64,000 nucleotides of DNA. Source: Bugula neritina (lineage: Eukaryota; Bryozoa; Gymnolaemata; Cheilostomatida; Bugulidae). The translations under genes were made by a program, and so were the position numbers. Where the stretch lies: the NCBI GenBank assembly GCA_964035545.1, contig CAXIUT010000078.1, forward strand, positions 1-64,000, read 5' to 3'. Under the pieces are notes generated by a model. That model was not told the DNA's origin. It saw only the letters and a list, made by a program, of their open reading frames with translations, and did no database searches. Below are positions 13,659 through 25,542 of this stretch, one piece after another (within the stretch, counting starts at the first letter, position 1; every line of letters begins with the position of its first letter).

Positions 13659-14843
13659 TCATTATGAAGTCAGGTATTTACTCCATCCTTTTCTACCATT
13701 GCAACCAATATTATTAGGCCAAGATACTTCATCAATAAAAGCTTTTTATTTTCCATTTATAAAGCTTTTTAAAGCTTGATTGATTTATGTTCCACTGGTG
13801 CAAGGAATTTTATAATTTTAGCTAGCAACATAGTCATTATTTTGTAGAAAATCCATGCTGAACACATGAAACTGACCAAGCCCCGATGTTATCAACTGAT
13901 GTCAAGTTTTTGATTGCTTCATTTATTTGAGATCGATATTTTTCTATATATGCTATTTCAGTATCATTGCAGTTGTCCAAGAAGCTGGTACTGCTCTACC
14001 CATACATTTGAATTGTAATATATCTTTTAAGCCCCATTAATCGTATTGAGATTGAAGTACAAAGGTTTTAGGCTTTATAAATTAATATAGATTTCCTGAC
14101 TGGAACATTGCTTCTGCTAAGGATACTTTTAGACACATTATTTCAGAGGCATTGGTGTTTCAGCATTAGATATCGAAAAGGCAGCAATTGTGTAATCTTA
14201 CATGGTTTTATTGTTGTACATATTAGGAAAATCTGTAATAAAAGTGCCACTATCAGAATAATAAGTACTCCTTCTGGATGAGTTGAGTGGTCATAGACAT
14301 AGTTAGACCAGATAAAAGATGCAACTCCTCCTGCTGAAGTACCTGTGATAACTATTTTTGTTGACTGGAATAGATTATAGTTCTTATCAAGATATTAAAA
14401 GTGTTTTAAAGTATTGTTTGCTCCTCGGAAATAGAGATCTTTTTATTTGTAGTTTATTGGCTATAGTTTTGATCCTTGATGAAGACTTCCGTCACAGTAT
14501 GGAACAAAAACTCTATTCCAATTGAAAAATGGATTGTTTCTTGGTTGGAAGATAAATAGCTCAGGAAGTCAAAAGACATTGTATCTGGATAGTCTTGCTG
14601 CTTCCAAGTTTTTCCTAGAGATCTTTTATAGCAGTCCTAAATAGTTTATGCCAGGCCGTCTCCTTTACAAAGTCCTCCTCCTTCAAAGTAGATGACAAAT
14701 TTATCTGTTTCTGAACCTGAGAGGAAATATAGACCTGCTGGAGAGCCATCAATGCACTTAGCTTCATCTCCTGGGTGCTTATAAAGAACGAATTATTCTG
14801 AAATAGTAAGTATTAGAAGAGAAACAAAGATGAGAAGCTTCAT
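13659..14843 (-). CDS. Pectinacetylesterase/Notum-family hydrolase
   Basis: About 390 residues. A signal peptide (MKLLIFVSLLILTIS) is followed by DGSPAGLYFLSGS, YFEGGGLC, NWNRVFVPYCDGSLHQGS, the nucleophile motif GTSAGGVASF, DSGTFITDFPN, LQSQYDEWGLKDI and a WSVSCVQHG segment. These fit the alpha/beta-hydrolase family that deacetylates pectin in plants and Wnt in animals, with catalytic Ser, Asp and His visible. A 20-nt intron at 14117-14136 is clear. At four further places (near 14560, 14270, 14010 and 13850) the frame changes by one base beside short homopolymers with no intron to explain it: consensus errors or real decay. Secreted or lysosomal enzyme. Confidence 0.8.
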
Positions 14844-15350
14844 GGTATATGTAGATTAATTATTCAATAATGTTTTAATCAATTCTTATTTGTAAAATTT
14901 AAAACGATTGAATTTGATATTTTTTGTGGTTTAGAAATAAAGTTAGTGTTCTTTTTTACTTCTCTAATTGTTGTAAAAGATAAGTATTTTTTCAGGTTCC
15001 TATTTTATTGAAATCACACAAGTGGTTTGATTTTTTCAAAAGTTGATTTTTATTATTGTTAATCTAAGAAATACACAGGTGAATTTATCATTTAATTAGT
15101 TATCATGGAAAACATAAAGAAGTTTTATTCGATAAGAAGATTTTTTAAATCTCGAAAACAAGGATTTTTAATATAAAAATTTAAGCTTAAAAGCATATTT
15201 AATCAAAGAATGGATATTTTGCAATATTTTAATCCATTTTCTTGGGGGAAAGAACCCAGATTCTGTCAGAATTTAATTTATTTGAGTATAAAATGAAACT
15301 GTTTTAAGATATTATAATTAATTAGGTCTTTAAACACTATTAAAGTTTAA
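14844..15350. other. Divergent intergenic region
   Basis: About 500 bp between the esterase (leftward) and the TPR gene (rightward). AT-rich. It contains a 64-codon ATG-to-TGA frame at 15105-15296 that I do not regard as a gene, because with only one stop codon such frames are common by chance. No repeat or RNA gene is seen. Confidence 0.5.
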
Positions 15351-16950
15351 ATGGGTTGTTGTGCAAATTCAAATTAAAACGTAGCTAGTGCTCCTCAGAC
15401 TACCTTTAGTCCTACTGATAGCTCAAAGCCGTTCCTATAAGTAAGTGAACTCTCATAAGCCAATCAAAAATTTAAATAGGAACGTTATGAACAGGCAATT
15501 GGTCCTTACAAACACTATATTGAGAGGAATGTTGGGGACAAAAATCAACAAGATTGATGGAGTGGGCCAGACAGAATAGAGTTTGGGATACTATGAATGG
15601 TATGTATCTAAGTGGTACATTGAACAGATCAAAAACGGATAGTTTGTAGGGACAGTCTATGATGCTCTTTCTCTTTGTTTCAAGGTCTGAAAAGTGACTA
15701 AGTGATAATAGCTAATGGAATTGAATGGTATCGGAAGATGACTGATGAATATCCCTAAAATGTTGGCATATTGATGGGTTACGCAAACATTCTTAATAAC
15801 AAAGGTGACTTTGAAGAAGCTATTAACTACTATGAAAGAGTTGCTGAACTGAATCCTAATGGGTTGGACCTCTCTAAACTTTAGCTTTAATATATGAGTA
15901 CAAAAGGATTTCTAAAAAGAATCAATTGAGATGAGCAATAAGATTCTATAATTAGAGCCTAATAATAGAATAGCTTTGTTTGTATTATCTAGAAATGAAA
16001 AAACTCCTGAGGAAAAGATTTAAAAATTGAAAGTAGTAATGAAGCATCATCCAAAATATGCCAGAGCAGTCAATGAAATCGGTATTATAACTGGAGGAAC
16101 TTTAAAAGATTATAGAGAAGCTATTGGGTGGTATAAAAAAGCAATTGAGATAACTCCTGAATATGCTTCTTGCTACAACAATGTAGGAGTCAATCATGAA
16201 CTCTTGAGATAATAATAGTAAGCTATGGTATGGTATTTTCGAGGAATAGAGAGGAATAAATAATACAAAGCTCCTCATGCTAATCTGATTGATGTTTTCA
16301 AAAACTTTAAAATATGATGATCATCAGATAAAGAAAGAAATGGATAAGTATAATATCAAGATTGATTGGTTTTATTACTATATGGGTCTATCTCACTACA
16401 GTGCTAAAAACTACAGTGAATCAATCAGATATTATAACAAAGCATACGATTGTGCACAGGATATTAGATCAGAAATATATAAAATTCACAACTCAGTTGG
16501 AATTTCTTATGATGATATGATGTAAAATTAAAAAGCTCTTGAATACTATAGAAAAGCAATTGAAAGCAACCCTAAAATATCATAGTTCATATTATAACTC
16601 TGCTATTGTTTACAAAAGGCTTCAAAATATTGAAAAAGCAATTTAGTTGTATAAAAAAGCCATTGAAGTCAATCCAAAGTACAGTTATGCTTACAATAAT
16701 CTTGGTAATATTTATAAAACTGATTATAAATATGATGAAGCTATTAAATGTTATAAATAAGCTGTAAGACATTTAAGCACTTATACTTTAGCTTATGCTA
16801 ACTTAGGAATTTTGCTATCTTAAAGTACAAAATTATCGTGAAGCTTTTAATGCTATGGAAATGGCTAAATAGTGTCTTCCAACTGATAACAATAATCTAA
16901 GTGCAGTAATAAATCGTTTTTAAAACAAAACCTCAGTGAGTTTGAACAGT
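15351..16950 (+). CDS. TPR-repeat protein with lipidation-type N-terminus
   Basis: Starts MGCCANSN, a typical N-myristoylation plus palmitoylation signal. It then holds about eight tetratricopeptide repeats, for example LMGYANILNNKGDFEEAINY, YREAIGWYKKAIEITPEY, KALEYYRKAIESNPK, IELYKKAIEVNPKY and YDEAIKCYKEA. Such proteins act as membrane-attached protein-binding scaffolds. The frame changes six times (near 15548, 15685, 15912, 16310, 16575 and 16812). Three could be 19-22 nt introns, but others sit on AAAA, GG or TTTT runs inside canonical repeats and look like one-base errors. The 3' boundary is uncertain: the last repeat ends near 16905. Confidence 0.7.
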
Positions 16951-18283
16951 ATGGAGAAACATGGAGGCAATATGGATCTATTCAAAGGATCAAAGATAAA
17001 AATTGAAAAACCTTATAAAAATATTTTAATCTAATTTCAGTAAAGTCTTACAGTTCTTAAGGAAAAGAGCCTGTTAATATCGATAAAGTGATGAAAAAAT
17101 AAATTCTATAAATAATTAAACTGGTTAAAGAAGATCAATTCTCACTTAAAAATATAGATAGTATTTTTTATTTAATAAAATACATTTTCTTTGATAATTA
17201 AGAATATTTTCATATCATTCCTCAACTTTTCGCTCAATATTTCATTCAAAATGTGTTTTAAAAGAAAAGACCAGTTCTAGATATTGAGAAATAACTTTTT
17301 TCGATATGTAAATAGTTATCAGCAAAAGCAGTTAAGACAATCAAAGTTAACCCCAGATGCAAATAATAGAAGTAGAAAGATAGTCTTTTCCATGAAATAC
17401 TTTGACCCTCCAACAAATAATAAAGTTGATTTATTCAAATAAACAAAAATACTTTGAAGATTATGCATAAATCTATAGTTAGATTATAAGAGTGAATTAA
17501 AAGGTTAAGGAGACTTATAAAGAGTATAAAGATTTAGTTTAATATGTAAAAAAAAGCATCATTTGGAACTTTGTTTGGAATAGGCACTAAAATTCCAGCA
17601 GATGAAATGCAGTAGTTCAAAGTTATTTTACGTATTTTTGAAAAGATGTTCAAGAGATAATTGGATGAAGAAAAAGTTAATTAAATCATTAAAAAATCGA
17701 TGCAACTCTTCATAAAAAGAGTGGATCTAAAAATGTTAGCACAAGTGAAGTTGTTCACGATATCATGGAAACTTGGACAGAATAAATTACACAAATAGTT
17801 AAAGCAAGGAAAGTAGATAAAATATAGACTAAGTGTGAAGTTAGTGATCTGCTAGAAGCAAAAATTATGTTTAATTCAGTTGATTGTTTGAAAAGAGCAG
17901 TCGATGCAGTAGATTAAATGTGTCATAGGAAAAAGTACAACATAATTTAGATGGATAATCGTCTGGCGAAGCAACAAACTCAAGATGTTGTGTTAAAAAT
18001 TCAGATCAAATAAACTGTTTGTGAGTTACAGCTTAGCGATGAAGCAGGATTAGACCCAATATCACTTTACTCACAGTATTTATGAAATAGAAAGATCTCC
18101 TTTAGGCTGCATTTTTGAAGCTACATCTTCCTGTCAAAGGGATTCAATTATCCTTTCTTCGAGAACTGCAAAGATATAGTTGAACATCTCAAAAAATAAG
18201 ATTCAAATTAAAATGAAGAGATTTTAAAGGCAGCAGAGTATATTGTAGAAACTTTAAAAGATGCTTAAGTATAGAATGATTGA
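16951..18283 (+). CDS. Hypothetical helical protein
   Basis: Not recognised. From ATG 16951 (MEKHGGNMDLFKGSK), a 17-nt intron (17045-17061) and a 16-nt intron (17331-17346) restore a continuous helical protein: KKEILEIIKLVKEDQFSLKN, then IPQLFAQYFIQNVFE, LTPDANNRSRKIVFSMKYF, ASFGTLFGIGTKIP and DIVEHLKKEDSNENEEIL near the end. At least three further frame changes near 17460, 17550 and 17720 lie at A-runs. The last 200 bp are hard to place in one frame. It may be the tail of the preceding TPR gene rather than a separate gene. Confidence 0.45.
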
Positions 18284-18360
18284 TTCTCTGATTACGATTT
18301 TAAGTATTCTTTATCAAAGAGGTTTATAATATATGATTATCATTAGATGGTATATTAGGA

Positions 18361-19124
18361 TCATGAAGGCTCTTAGTTTTTATTTTCTTAAATCTTGCCT
18401 TATTTTGTTTAAATTTCTTACTATTTAAAATTTTAACTTGATTAATGCATAATTTAATTTTATTTACAGTGATTTTTTAAATCTTCAGAAGTTTTCTTCT
18501 TTAATTTATTCTTTATTAGCAGTTTTTTATTGAACTCTCCTTTGAAATCTCTTCTTGTTCAACTATCTTAATGCTATTTTCAATATTTATTCCTTATTAT
18601 ACCATCAATTATTCTTCTTTTATATTTTCTCCTTCTCTTTCAACTTTTAATTAACTCTAATTATCTTTTTTATGAGGTTATTTCTTTTAAAATTTTGATT
18701 ATTTATCTTTCTGATTGATATTTTTAAATTTTTATACTTTTTCTACTCATATTGTTAGCCCATTCTTGGTTTAGTTTATCAATAGATTTGAGTTATTTTA
18801 TTGTTTTTTACATTTGTTAGATTATTATCTAATTTTTGTTTGTTTTTCTTTAACTTTATTTCAATGCTTTTGCCTTCTTCATCGCACAACTTTTATTGTG
18901 CAACTGTGAAAAATATAATCCAGTTGATGCTTCGTTAGCTATCATAATATTCCACTCAAGATAGTTTGTTTTGATTTATTGAATATAAGATAGCATTTTT
19001 TCTTTTGAATATGGTTCTCCTTAAAAAGCTGTAACTATATTTTTGGATCTAATTTTTGTTTTATTATTTAGCCTATGTTAGCTTATCTCTAAAAAACCCA
19101 AATAATTTCTTCATTTTTTACTAT
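18361..19124 (-). CDS. Hypothetical coiled-coil protein
   Basis: Starts MKKLFGFFRDKLTEAKEEN, then KNIVTAFEGEPYSKEKMLSY and a long Lys/Glu-rich helical tail to TGA at 18361-18363. The early part is vaguely like a BAR-type membrane-curving helix but no family is recognised. The frame needs one-base corrections at several A-runs (for example near 19060 and 18650). Its 5' end faces the racemase gene 74 bp away, a divergent pair. Confidence 0.45.
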
Positions 19125-19197
19125 TTAATTAATTTAATTCATTTCTCATTGATATATTTAGAAAATTAAATCCATTTGATATTATTGTTTTATTTCA

Positions 19198-20169
19198 ATG
19201 AAGGATATATCAAAGGAAAGTATCATTCAAGCTCATGAAAGAATCAAACCATACATCCATAGAACCCCAATTTTATATTCAAAGACAATTACTTAGAAGG
19301 CAGGATGCTTAAGTTTTTGCTTAAAATGTTAAAAACTTTCAAAAGGTAGGAGCCTTCAAACCAAGAGGAGCCTTTAATAAAGTACTACAATTACCTAAAT
19401 AAACATCTTCAGTTTGTACTCATTCTAGTGGAAATCATGCTCAGGCTTTATCATTCGCTGCTTTGAATCTAAAAATTCCAGCATATATAGTTATGCCCCA
19501 AAATTCTCCTTTAGTAAAAAAGAAAGCAGTGAAGGGATATGGTGCAACTGTCATTGAATCAGGCAATACTCTTAAAGAAAGATAATAAACAGCACAAAAG
19601 TAATAAGATAGTACAAATCAACATTTATTCACCCATACAATGATATTTAAATCATTACTGGTCAAGCTACTGTGGCAAAAGAAGTATTTGAAGATATAAA
19701 AAGATTTAGATTATTTAGTATTTCCAATTGGAGGGAGGAGGATTAAGTAGTGGAAGCGTTCTTTCAACTAAATACTTTGGAGGGAAGTGTAGACCTATAG
19801 GAGTAGAACCATATCTTGCTAGAGATGCAAAATAATCTTTATAAAAGGGAAGTATTCAACCTCAGATGCCACCTATATCAATAGGCGATGGATTAAGAAC
19901 CAGTCTAGGTTCACTGACTTTCCCTATTTTAAAACAATTTTTAACCCCATAAGATGTGATATTAGTATCTGAATAGGAAATAATTGAGGGCAACTCAGTT
20001 GGTATTATAAAGAATGAAGATAGTAATATAGCCATCGTCAGCTACAGTTGTGGCTGCAGTGATAAAAGATAATCGATTTCGAGGTAAAAAAGTATGTTGT
20101 ATAATAAGTGGAGGTAATTTCGATATGTCCAACCAATTTGATCGACTTAAAAGTTTAGCTAAATTGTGA
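19198..20169 (+). CDS. Serine racemase/threonine dehydratase-like PLP enzyme
   Basis: 324 codons end to end, normal for the family. Motifs: RTPILYSKT, KCENFQKVGAFKPRGAF with the PLP-binding Lys, SSGNHAQALSFAA, GYGATVIESG, the phosphate-binding glycine loop IGGGGLSSGS, and IISGGN near the end. Fold type II PLP enzyme of the cytosol acting on serine or threonine; which substrate cannot be told. The frame must shift at A5 before the lysine motif and at GGG inside the invariant glycine loop, so the deposited bases cannot encode the enzyme as they stand. Consensus errors are the simplest cause. Confidence 0.75.
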
Positions 20170-20212
20170 TCTGAATAAAGTTATTAAAAATAAAATATAA
20201 ATAAATTTAAGA

Positions 20213-21510
20213 ATGGATCCTTCTGTTTCCATATAAAGAGAAAAAATAACTTTGGAGCTGAAAATATTTGCTTTCTCTTCAAGATATAGCAACAACAGAA
20301 CAGACTCTTTAAGTTTTAAACAAATTATATCCATTTAGTTAGAGTCCTCTCAAGAAATTACCTCCTCTTTAATTACAAGAATTCTAGCCTATGCAAATAA
20401 TTGCACCTTGTCTTAAAACAATTCTTTAATCTTATGTATTAATAGTCTTATTAGGAAAAGTTAGGGCTCAAAAAAACAATTATTGTGTCGATGAGCAACG
20501 ATTGGTTGATGATTAAATAAAATAAAAATTAGTCTATAATTTTGATGAAGGATAAACTTAAATAATAGCTCTTTAGTCTCCAGTTACTTTACTCAAAGTA
20601 CATAAAGTTTGGGTTAGAATCGCTCAACAATAAAAATATAAACCAATAAAAAAGATTACGTTAGAAGAAAACTATCTCAAATACCTTTTTTTCAAAATCT
20701 TCCTTTTTAATAATTCAATAAAGTACTAAAGGTAGCCCCAATTAAATTCAATTGGACCAGGATAAACTCTGATTGAAGAATGTACGACTCCTTATAATAT
20801 GTATGTTGTGACAGAAGGAGAATTAGTTCTTCATAAAAGGTCAAATTTCCTCAAGAAGGAGGAAATCTGGAAATAACTACAACTTAGTCTTCAAAAAAAA
20901 GATTAATTTTCTTAAGAACTTTTTGAGTATATGGTAAGATAGCCTTCTTCTAAAACAAAAACTTTCTAAGTTACTTTTTAGATAGGAATATTAGGCTAGG
21001 GAGCTAAATTCTGTGGGAACATAAACTCTTAATTAATTACCTCTAGGCTATTCAATTATTTCATCTTTAAAGACTAAATATGTCACAATTAAGTATCCAG
21101 ACCTCTATGTTTTGGAACAAGAACAGTTAAGTGAAATTAGAAGCTGGCCTACCCGTGAAATAGACAAAAAACAGTTGAGAAGACAGTATTATTATTAAAA
21201 AAATTGGGAAGAATATAAACAGTATCTTGTTCAAGATCAATAATTAAGCGAACTTGAAGCCAAAAAACATTTGATGATGTCTTAAGAAAAGAAGTAGGAT
21301 TGTCCAATGAAAAAGTATTCATATGCTTCGGGAAAAGTAGGATAAGGGTTTATTGTAGATTCTCCTGCAGGAAAAATGAATAGAGTCAAATAGATGACCT
21401 TTAAAAAAATGATATCTTCAGTGATTTTTCAAAATAATTTCTTTTAGTTTTTTCATTTTAAGAATCTATTTATGTTAGTTCAAATATTTTATATAAACAG
21501 TTTAAGCTGA
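20213..21510 (+). CDS. Cyclic-nucleotide-binding domain-like protein
   Basis: About 430 residues. The N-terminal part is helical (LQDIATTEQTLQVLNKLYPF). A segment at roughly residues 185-215 reads IGPGETLIEECTTPYNMYVV then TEGELVLHKR, which resembles the beta-roll of cNMP-binding domains (G-E-x-L-I, Y-V-V-x-x-G). ILGEGAKFCGN follows, and the C-terminus is charged (IDKKQLRRQYYYEKNWEEYK). The phosphate-binding-cassette arginine is not obvious, so nucleotide binding is not assured. One frame change near 20260 and one near 21050. The cellular role is unknown. Confidence 0.55.
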
Positions 21511-21535
21511 AATAAAGTTATTATTTTTTATTATT

Positions 21536-22949
21536 ATGGAGAAAGATCCTGAACCCTCTAAAGAACCAACTAGCAATTAAACTTAAAAATCGAAACCATC
21601 TCAATAAGAGAAGGAATCAAGAGCAGCTCAGAAAAAAGCTCTACTTGGAAAGTTACTCAGAGGTAGAAGAGAAAAAGAAGCTGATGATTTATTGGAATAA
21701 CTTATAGCAGATTAAGAAGAAACAATCAATGGATTTAAACTTTGTAAATTCGGTGCTTTCTGTCTGCAAGCTTCAGACCTTGAAAGGGCTTAAAAACTTC
21801 TCTTAAAAGGCCAAGAGATCATTGAAAAAAGATTCGGAATTTACACCAATGGCTATATGAATCTAGGGAATCTCTGGGCACAAAGAAAAAATTATCAGAA
21901 AGCAATTGATCATATTAAAAAGTACTAGCTCTTTCCCCTCATAGAGATCCAAAAGAATGCGGAGATAAAGATCAAGTACTCTTTTCAAAACAGCTTAATT
22001 CCTTCAATGCTCTTGTTGATGCTCATACAAACCTGGCTGTAATGTATGTACAGTTAGATTAATTCGAAAAAGGCTTCGGTTTTTGTAAAAAGTCTTTATA
22101 ACTAAAACCTGAAGATTCTGAATCTCAAATTAACTTTACTGATATTTTAAGGCAACTTGGTAAGAAAGAATAAGCAATTGCTCATTCATGGAAGCAAATA
22201 TAAGATTATAGTCACAAAAATGGTCTTCCTGATTATAAAGCTCCAGCAAAAATTCAGATAAACTCTTGGAAAGCCAGCTGAAAATCATGAGATACCAAAA
22301 TAGTAACAAAAGATATCTATTTTAACTGTAAAATGGGGGACAAGATACAATGCAGACTATGTTAATAAGCTATATATGGGTATTCTTAGAAACACTACAT
22401 GGAAAATGACATTCTATTGTTTTACTGATGATGGAAATGGACTACACCCCTGATATTAAAGTATAAAAGCTCTAAGAGGGTTGGAAGAGATGGTGGGGGA
22501 AGGTTACTCTCTTCAATGTGTCTATTCCTGGGAGGAAGTTTTATATAGATTTAGATATGATTATTACAGGAAGTCTTGATAAAATGTTTGCTTACGACGG
22601 TTAGTTTACCATCTTGAGGACAGGAGATCTAGCTTGTTAGAAGAATCACAAAGATGGATATAATAGTTCTGTCATGATTTGGAGTGGAGACCATTGAAAT
22701 CGGTTTATGAGCATTTGAAACAAAATTTTGATGTGATAACTAAATTTATTGTTCGTTTCGATTTCTGGTTAGAAATGACGATTGCTAATGCTGATTTCGT
22801 CCAGGAAGTATACCCTAGGGCTGTAATTGACTTCCTTGCAGATGCAAAGGAAAACTTTACCTAAGGAAAGTTCTGTTGTCTGTTTTGCTCGTAAACCTAA
22901 ACCTGAAGATTATCCAGCTTAGTGGATCAAAGAGTACTGGGTACTGTGA
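21536..22949 (+). CDS. TPR-containing glycosyltransferase-like protein
   Basis: About 470 residues. After a charged N-terminus (about 70 residues) come TPR-like helices (GYMNLGNLWAQRKNYQKAIDH, DAHTNLAVMYVQLDEFEKGF). Then a glycosyltransferase-A type module begins at ILTVKWGTRYNADYVNKLY, with FYCFTDDGNGL, the metal-binding DxD in FYIDLDMIITGSLD, and YNSSVMIWSGD. The combination of TPR and nucleotide-sugar transferase suggests a cytosolic enzyme modifying protein or glycan substrates; donor and acceptor unknown. No signal peptide. Frame changes at about 21920 and 22262 lie on A-runs, with another near 22440. Ends EYWVL-TGA. Confidence 0.7.
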
Positions 22950-23191
22950 TTACATAGAACATAAAAAAATATATTTTTTCGTCAATATTATAGGCGTTGT
23001 GAATTAACTACGCCTAAATAAATTATAAATTAATATTTATAATATGCTAAGAGTTATTTTCATGAAGATTCTTTTGATTTTGTACCCAAGAATATCAAGA
23101 GAATAAAATAGAAAAATATCATCATAAATTAAAAAACAAATTTTTATTTTAAAGATGTGAATTTAAAAGAAGGTAAAAGAATATAAATTGA

Positions 23192-24491
23192 TCATTATTC
23201 TTCAATGAGGCTTTAGCCTTCCTTAACTTTAGGGGCAAGATCAGATAAATTTATCGATACTCTACTGATAAATACTTGAACTGCTACGATAATAGTAAGA
23301 AAAACCCAAGGAGGTAGGTCTTCTAATACTATGTTCAAAAATATGGTTGTCATTATTCCCACACAAAAACAAATTCGATATAAACTATATGATTCTACTC
23401 GACCGGGATAAATTTTACCCATTATTGCTTCTGTATTGATCTGAAAGAAAGTATCAGCTCCTCCCCATAAAGCTGATACCGCAAAACACATCCCATAACT
23501 TTTCAAAAAGTAACAGATAATTGACAAAAATGCTGCTACTTATATTATCAATGTTCCAGTTACTGCTAATTTAAACTTGCAGTATTACTCAGCAAATCGA
23601 TTCATGATGAAGCCTGTAAAGACTTGTGTACAACCTAGAGCAAGAAAAACTAATCCTGAGTGAAAGTTTATTCTCTGGCTATAGTCATCATGAGACTAAT
23701 ATGTTTATTGGGGGAGAGAGAAGCCAACCAACTTGGATACAAAGGACACATAGAATCCTACAGTTAGACCTGGAAGAAAGATATAAGCGACTAAACTTAA
23801 ATTTTTTGGATCTTTTATCATATTTAGACATTTGTTGATTTCATTTTTGATAATAATTTCTTCTTTTTTTTCTTATTTTTAAAGTTCAGGCAAAAATAAT
23901 AGCAAGCAAGAAGAAATAACTTAATATTTTAAAAATACATCCTAAAATGGTCAATACTGTAAAATAAGCAAACATTTCCAATAATTCCTAGAACAAAGGT
24001 GGTTAAAAGGGCAGCTGTTATTTGAGATGACATTGATATGCTCCAAAAAAGACCAAATAGTTATGTTTTTCGACTAGATCCTGCAACCTAGCTGACATAA
24101 TAGCCTTGTGCAACCCAAAGCATGGCTGCAAACATACCGCAAATGGCAGCTCCTAGAATTACAAGAATCCATCCTAAGATAATCGGCAATATCTATCCAA
24201 AGGGCTAAAGTGAGTCCTGCAATTTAGTAGATAACATAACCTAAGGAGCTAAAGAACATAGTTTTTTTAAAACCATACTTATTGATAATGTAAGACGTGA
24301 AAAAAGTGGTCAAAGCGTAGAATAAAAAGAGGACAATAATTGATATTTTATCCCAGATTATTATAGCCATAGTCTTTGTAGAGTTTTGAAACTATATTTT
24401 TGAGAGAGTTGAATGCAGTAAACATCAGCTGGAATACTACTGACAAAAAGACTACTCTGAGGGTTTGCTGCCTATGTGTTAGCTATATCAT
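23192..24491 (-). CDS. UNC93-like MFS membrane protein
   Basis: About 430 residues. Start ATG 24491 (MIELTHRQQTLRVVFLSVV). Hydrophobic helices throughout: FQLMFTAFNSLKNIVSKLY, FYALTTFFTSYIINKYGFKK, SLGYVIY, GWILVILGAAICGMFAAML then WVAQGYYVSEVAGSS, and near the C-terminus ALWGGADTFFQINTEAIMG with YPGRVESYSLYR. The last two blocks are characteristic of the UNC93 branch of the major facilitator superfamily. Transport substrate unknown. The frame changes near 24320 and 24200 and again near 23850 without a convincing intron. Confidence 0.7.
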
Positions 24492-24551
24492 TATGATCGA
24501 TTTATCTTTAATAAATTTAAAAATGAAAATATTCAAAAATTAACATTTAAT

Positions 24552-25391
24552 TCACTTTGTTTCCAAATATTCACTCTATGTGTGTTACCGCCAAAGGCTG
24601 CAAGTGGTTGTCTCTCTACTTTTATGAATTTTATCTATCACATGTCCTATCCTTGATTCAGCTAAGGAAGATTTCTGTAATCTTATAACTTAATTCTTTC
24701 CTAAATAGTTATTCACCTTTTATCGATATCTCTAGGTTTTTTACCATTCATTCATAAGAGTTTTTTGTTTTTATTACACTTTTTAACGAAGACTTTTAGT
24801 TGTCCTTCTTGATTTGATTGTTGTTTTTAAACTTCTATTAGGAAATACTACACTCTAAGCCATAGCTTAGTTCGGTAAAAACATTGATCCCTATGGATGA
24901 ATTGTTAATTTGGTTAACTGTAGTTCTAATCATAGTTGATTTAAGGTCATTTTGATCTTTTATTTTAGACTGAGTAGCATTTGCTAGTCTACTTTGGGCT
25001 ACCTTACTTTAAGCTTTCGATCTGAAACCAAACAAACTGGTTGTGCTCGATGTTAGGGCTGAGTTCCTGTACTCTTTTCCACTTTTGGTTGAAATGTACG
25101 ACTCAGTTTACATTTATTTTCTTTGTTTTTTTCATTTTTAGGTAGTTAACAGTTCAGTAACAAGTCCTGATACTTAGGTTGGGTAAGAGCTTTGAGTCTA
25201 AATGACTGAGAGGTTCTGTTTTGATCGGAATGTTTTGCCATTCTGATTTATAATTTGCTTTATGTAGAGTTAAATTGTTTAACCTGGTCTTCTAACTTGT
25301 CGATGTGAGTATTGAACTTGGCAACTAACTCTTTAGGAGGTTGAATTCTTTTGGCATAAGACTTTACTAGAGACTGGTTGGAATTTTGCAT
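24552..25391 (-). CDS. Hypothetical protein, duplicated locus copy 1
   Basis: About 280 residues, start ATG 25391 (MQNSNQSLVKSYAKRIQ), stop TGA 24552-24554. Basic and Ser/Thr/Gln-rich, with a short helical segment (KFNTHIDKLEDQVKQFN). No domain is recognised. Two one-base differences from copy 2 at 58316 (near 25100 and 24880) break its frame, while copy 2 is open there, so copy 1 probably carries consensus errors or is decaying. The C-terminal third (SLKTTIKSRRTTKSLREKVE) is not shared with copy 2. Confidence 0.5.
24828..25365 (-). repeat. Dispersed duplicate, copy 1
   Basis: About 535 bp, near-identical in reverse complement to 58316-58850, with scattered substitutions and single-base indels. 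Copy 2 starts exactly at the inner edge of the GGGGTT array at 58226-58315. Copy 1 continues past both ends of the match. Confidence 0.85.
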
Positions 25392-25542
25392 TGCTAGTAT
25401 CAAATAAATATATTGCTTAAAATTAATTCTATGTTAAGAAGTAAGTTTTACTTTCATTTAGTATTTTTATCAAGAATAAGAAATATTTCCATTGATTAAA
25501 TTTGGATAAAATTGATTGTTTTGATTTATAAAACTTATTGAT

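Noticed and set aside
15105-15296. 63-residue frame between the esterase and TPR genes
   Set aside because: No homology or compositional support. With one stop codon, frames this long are expected by chance in AT-rich DNA.
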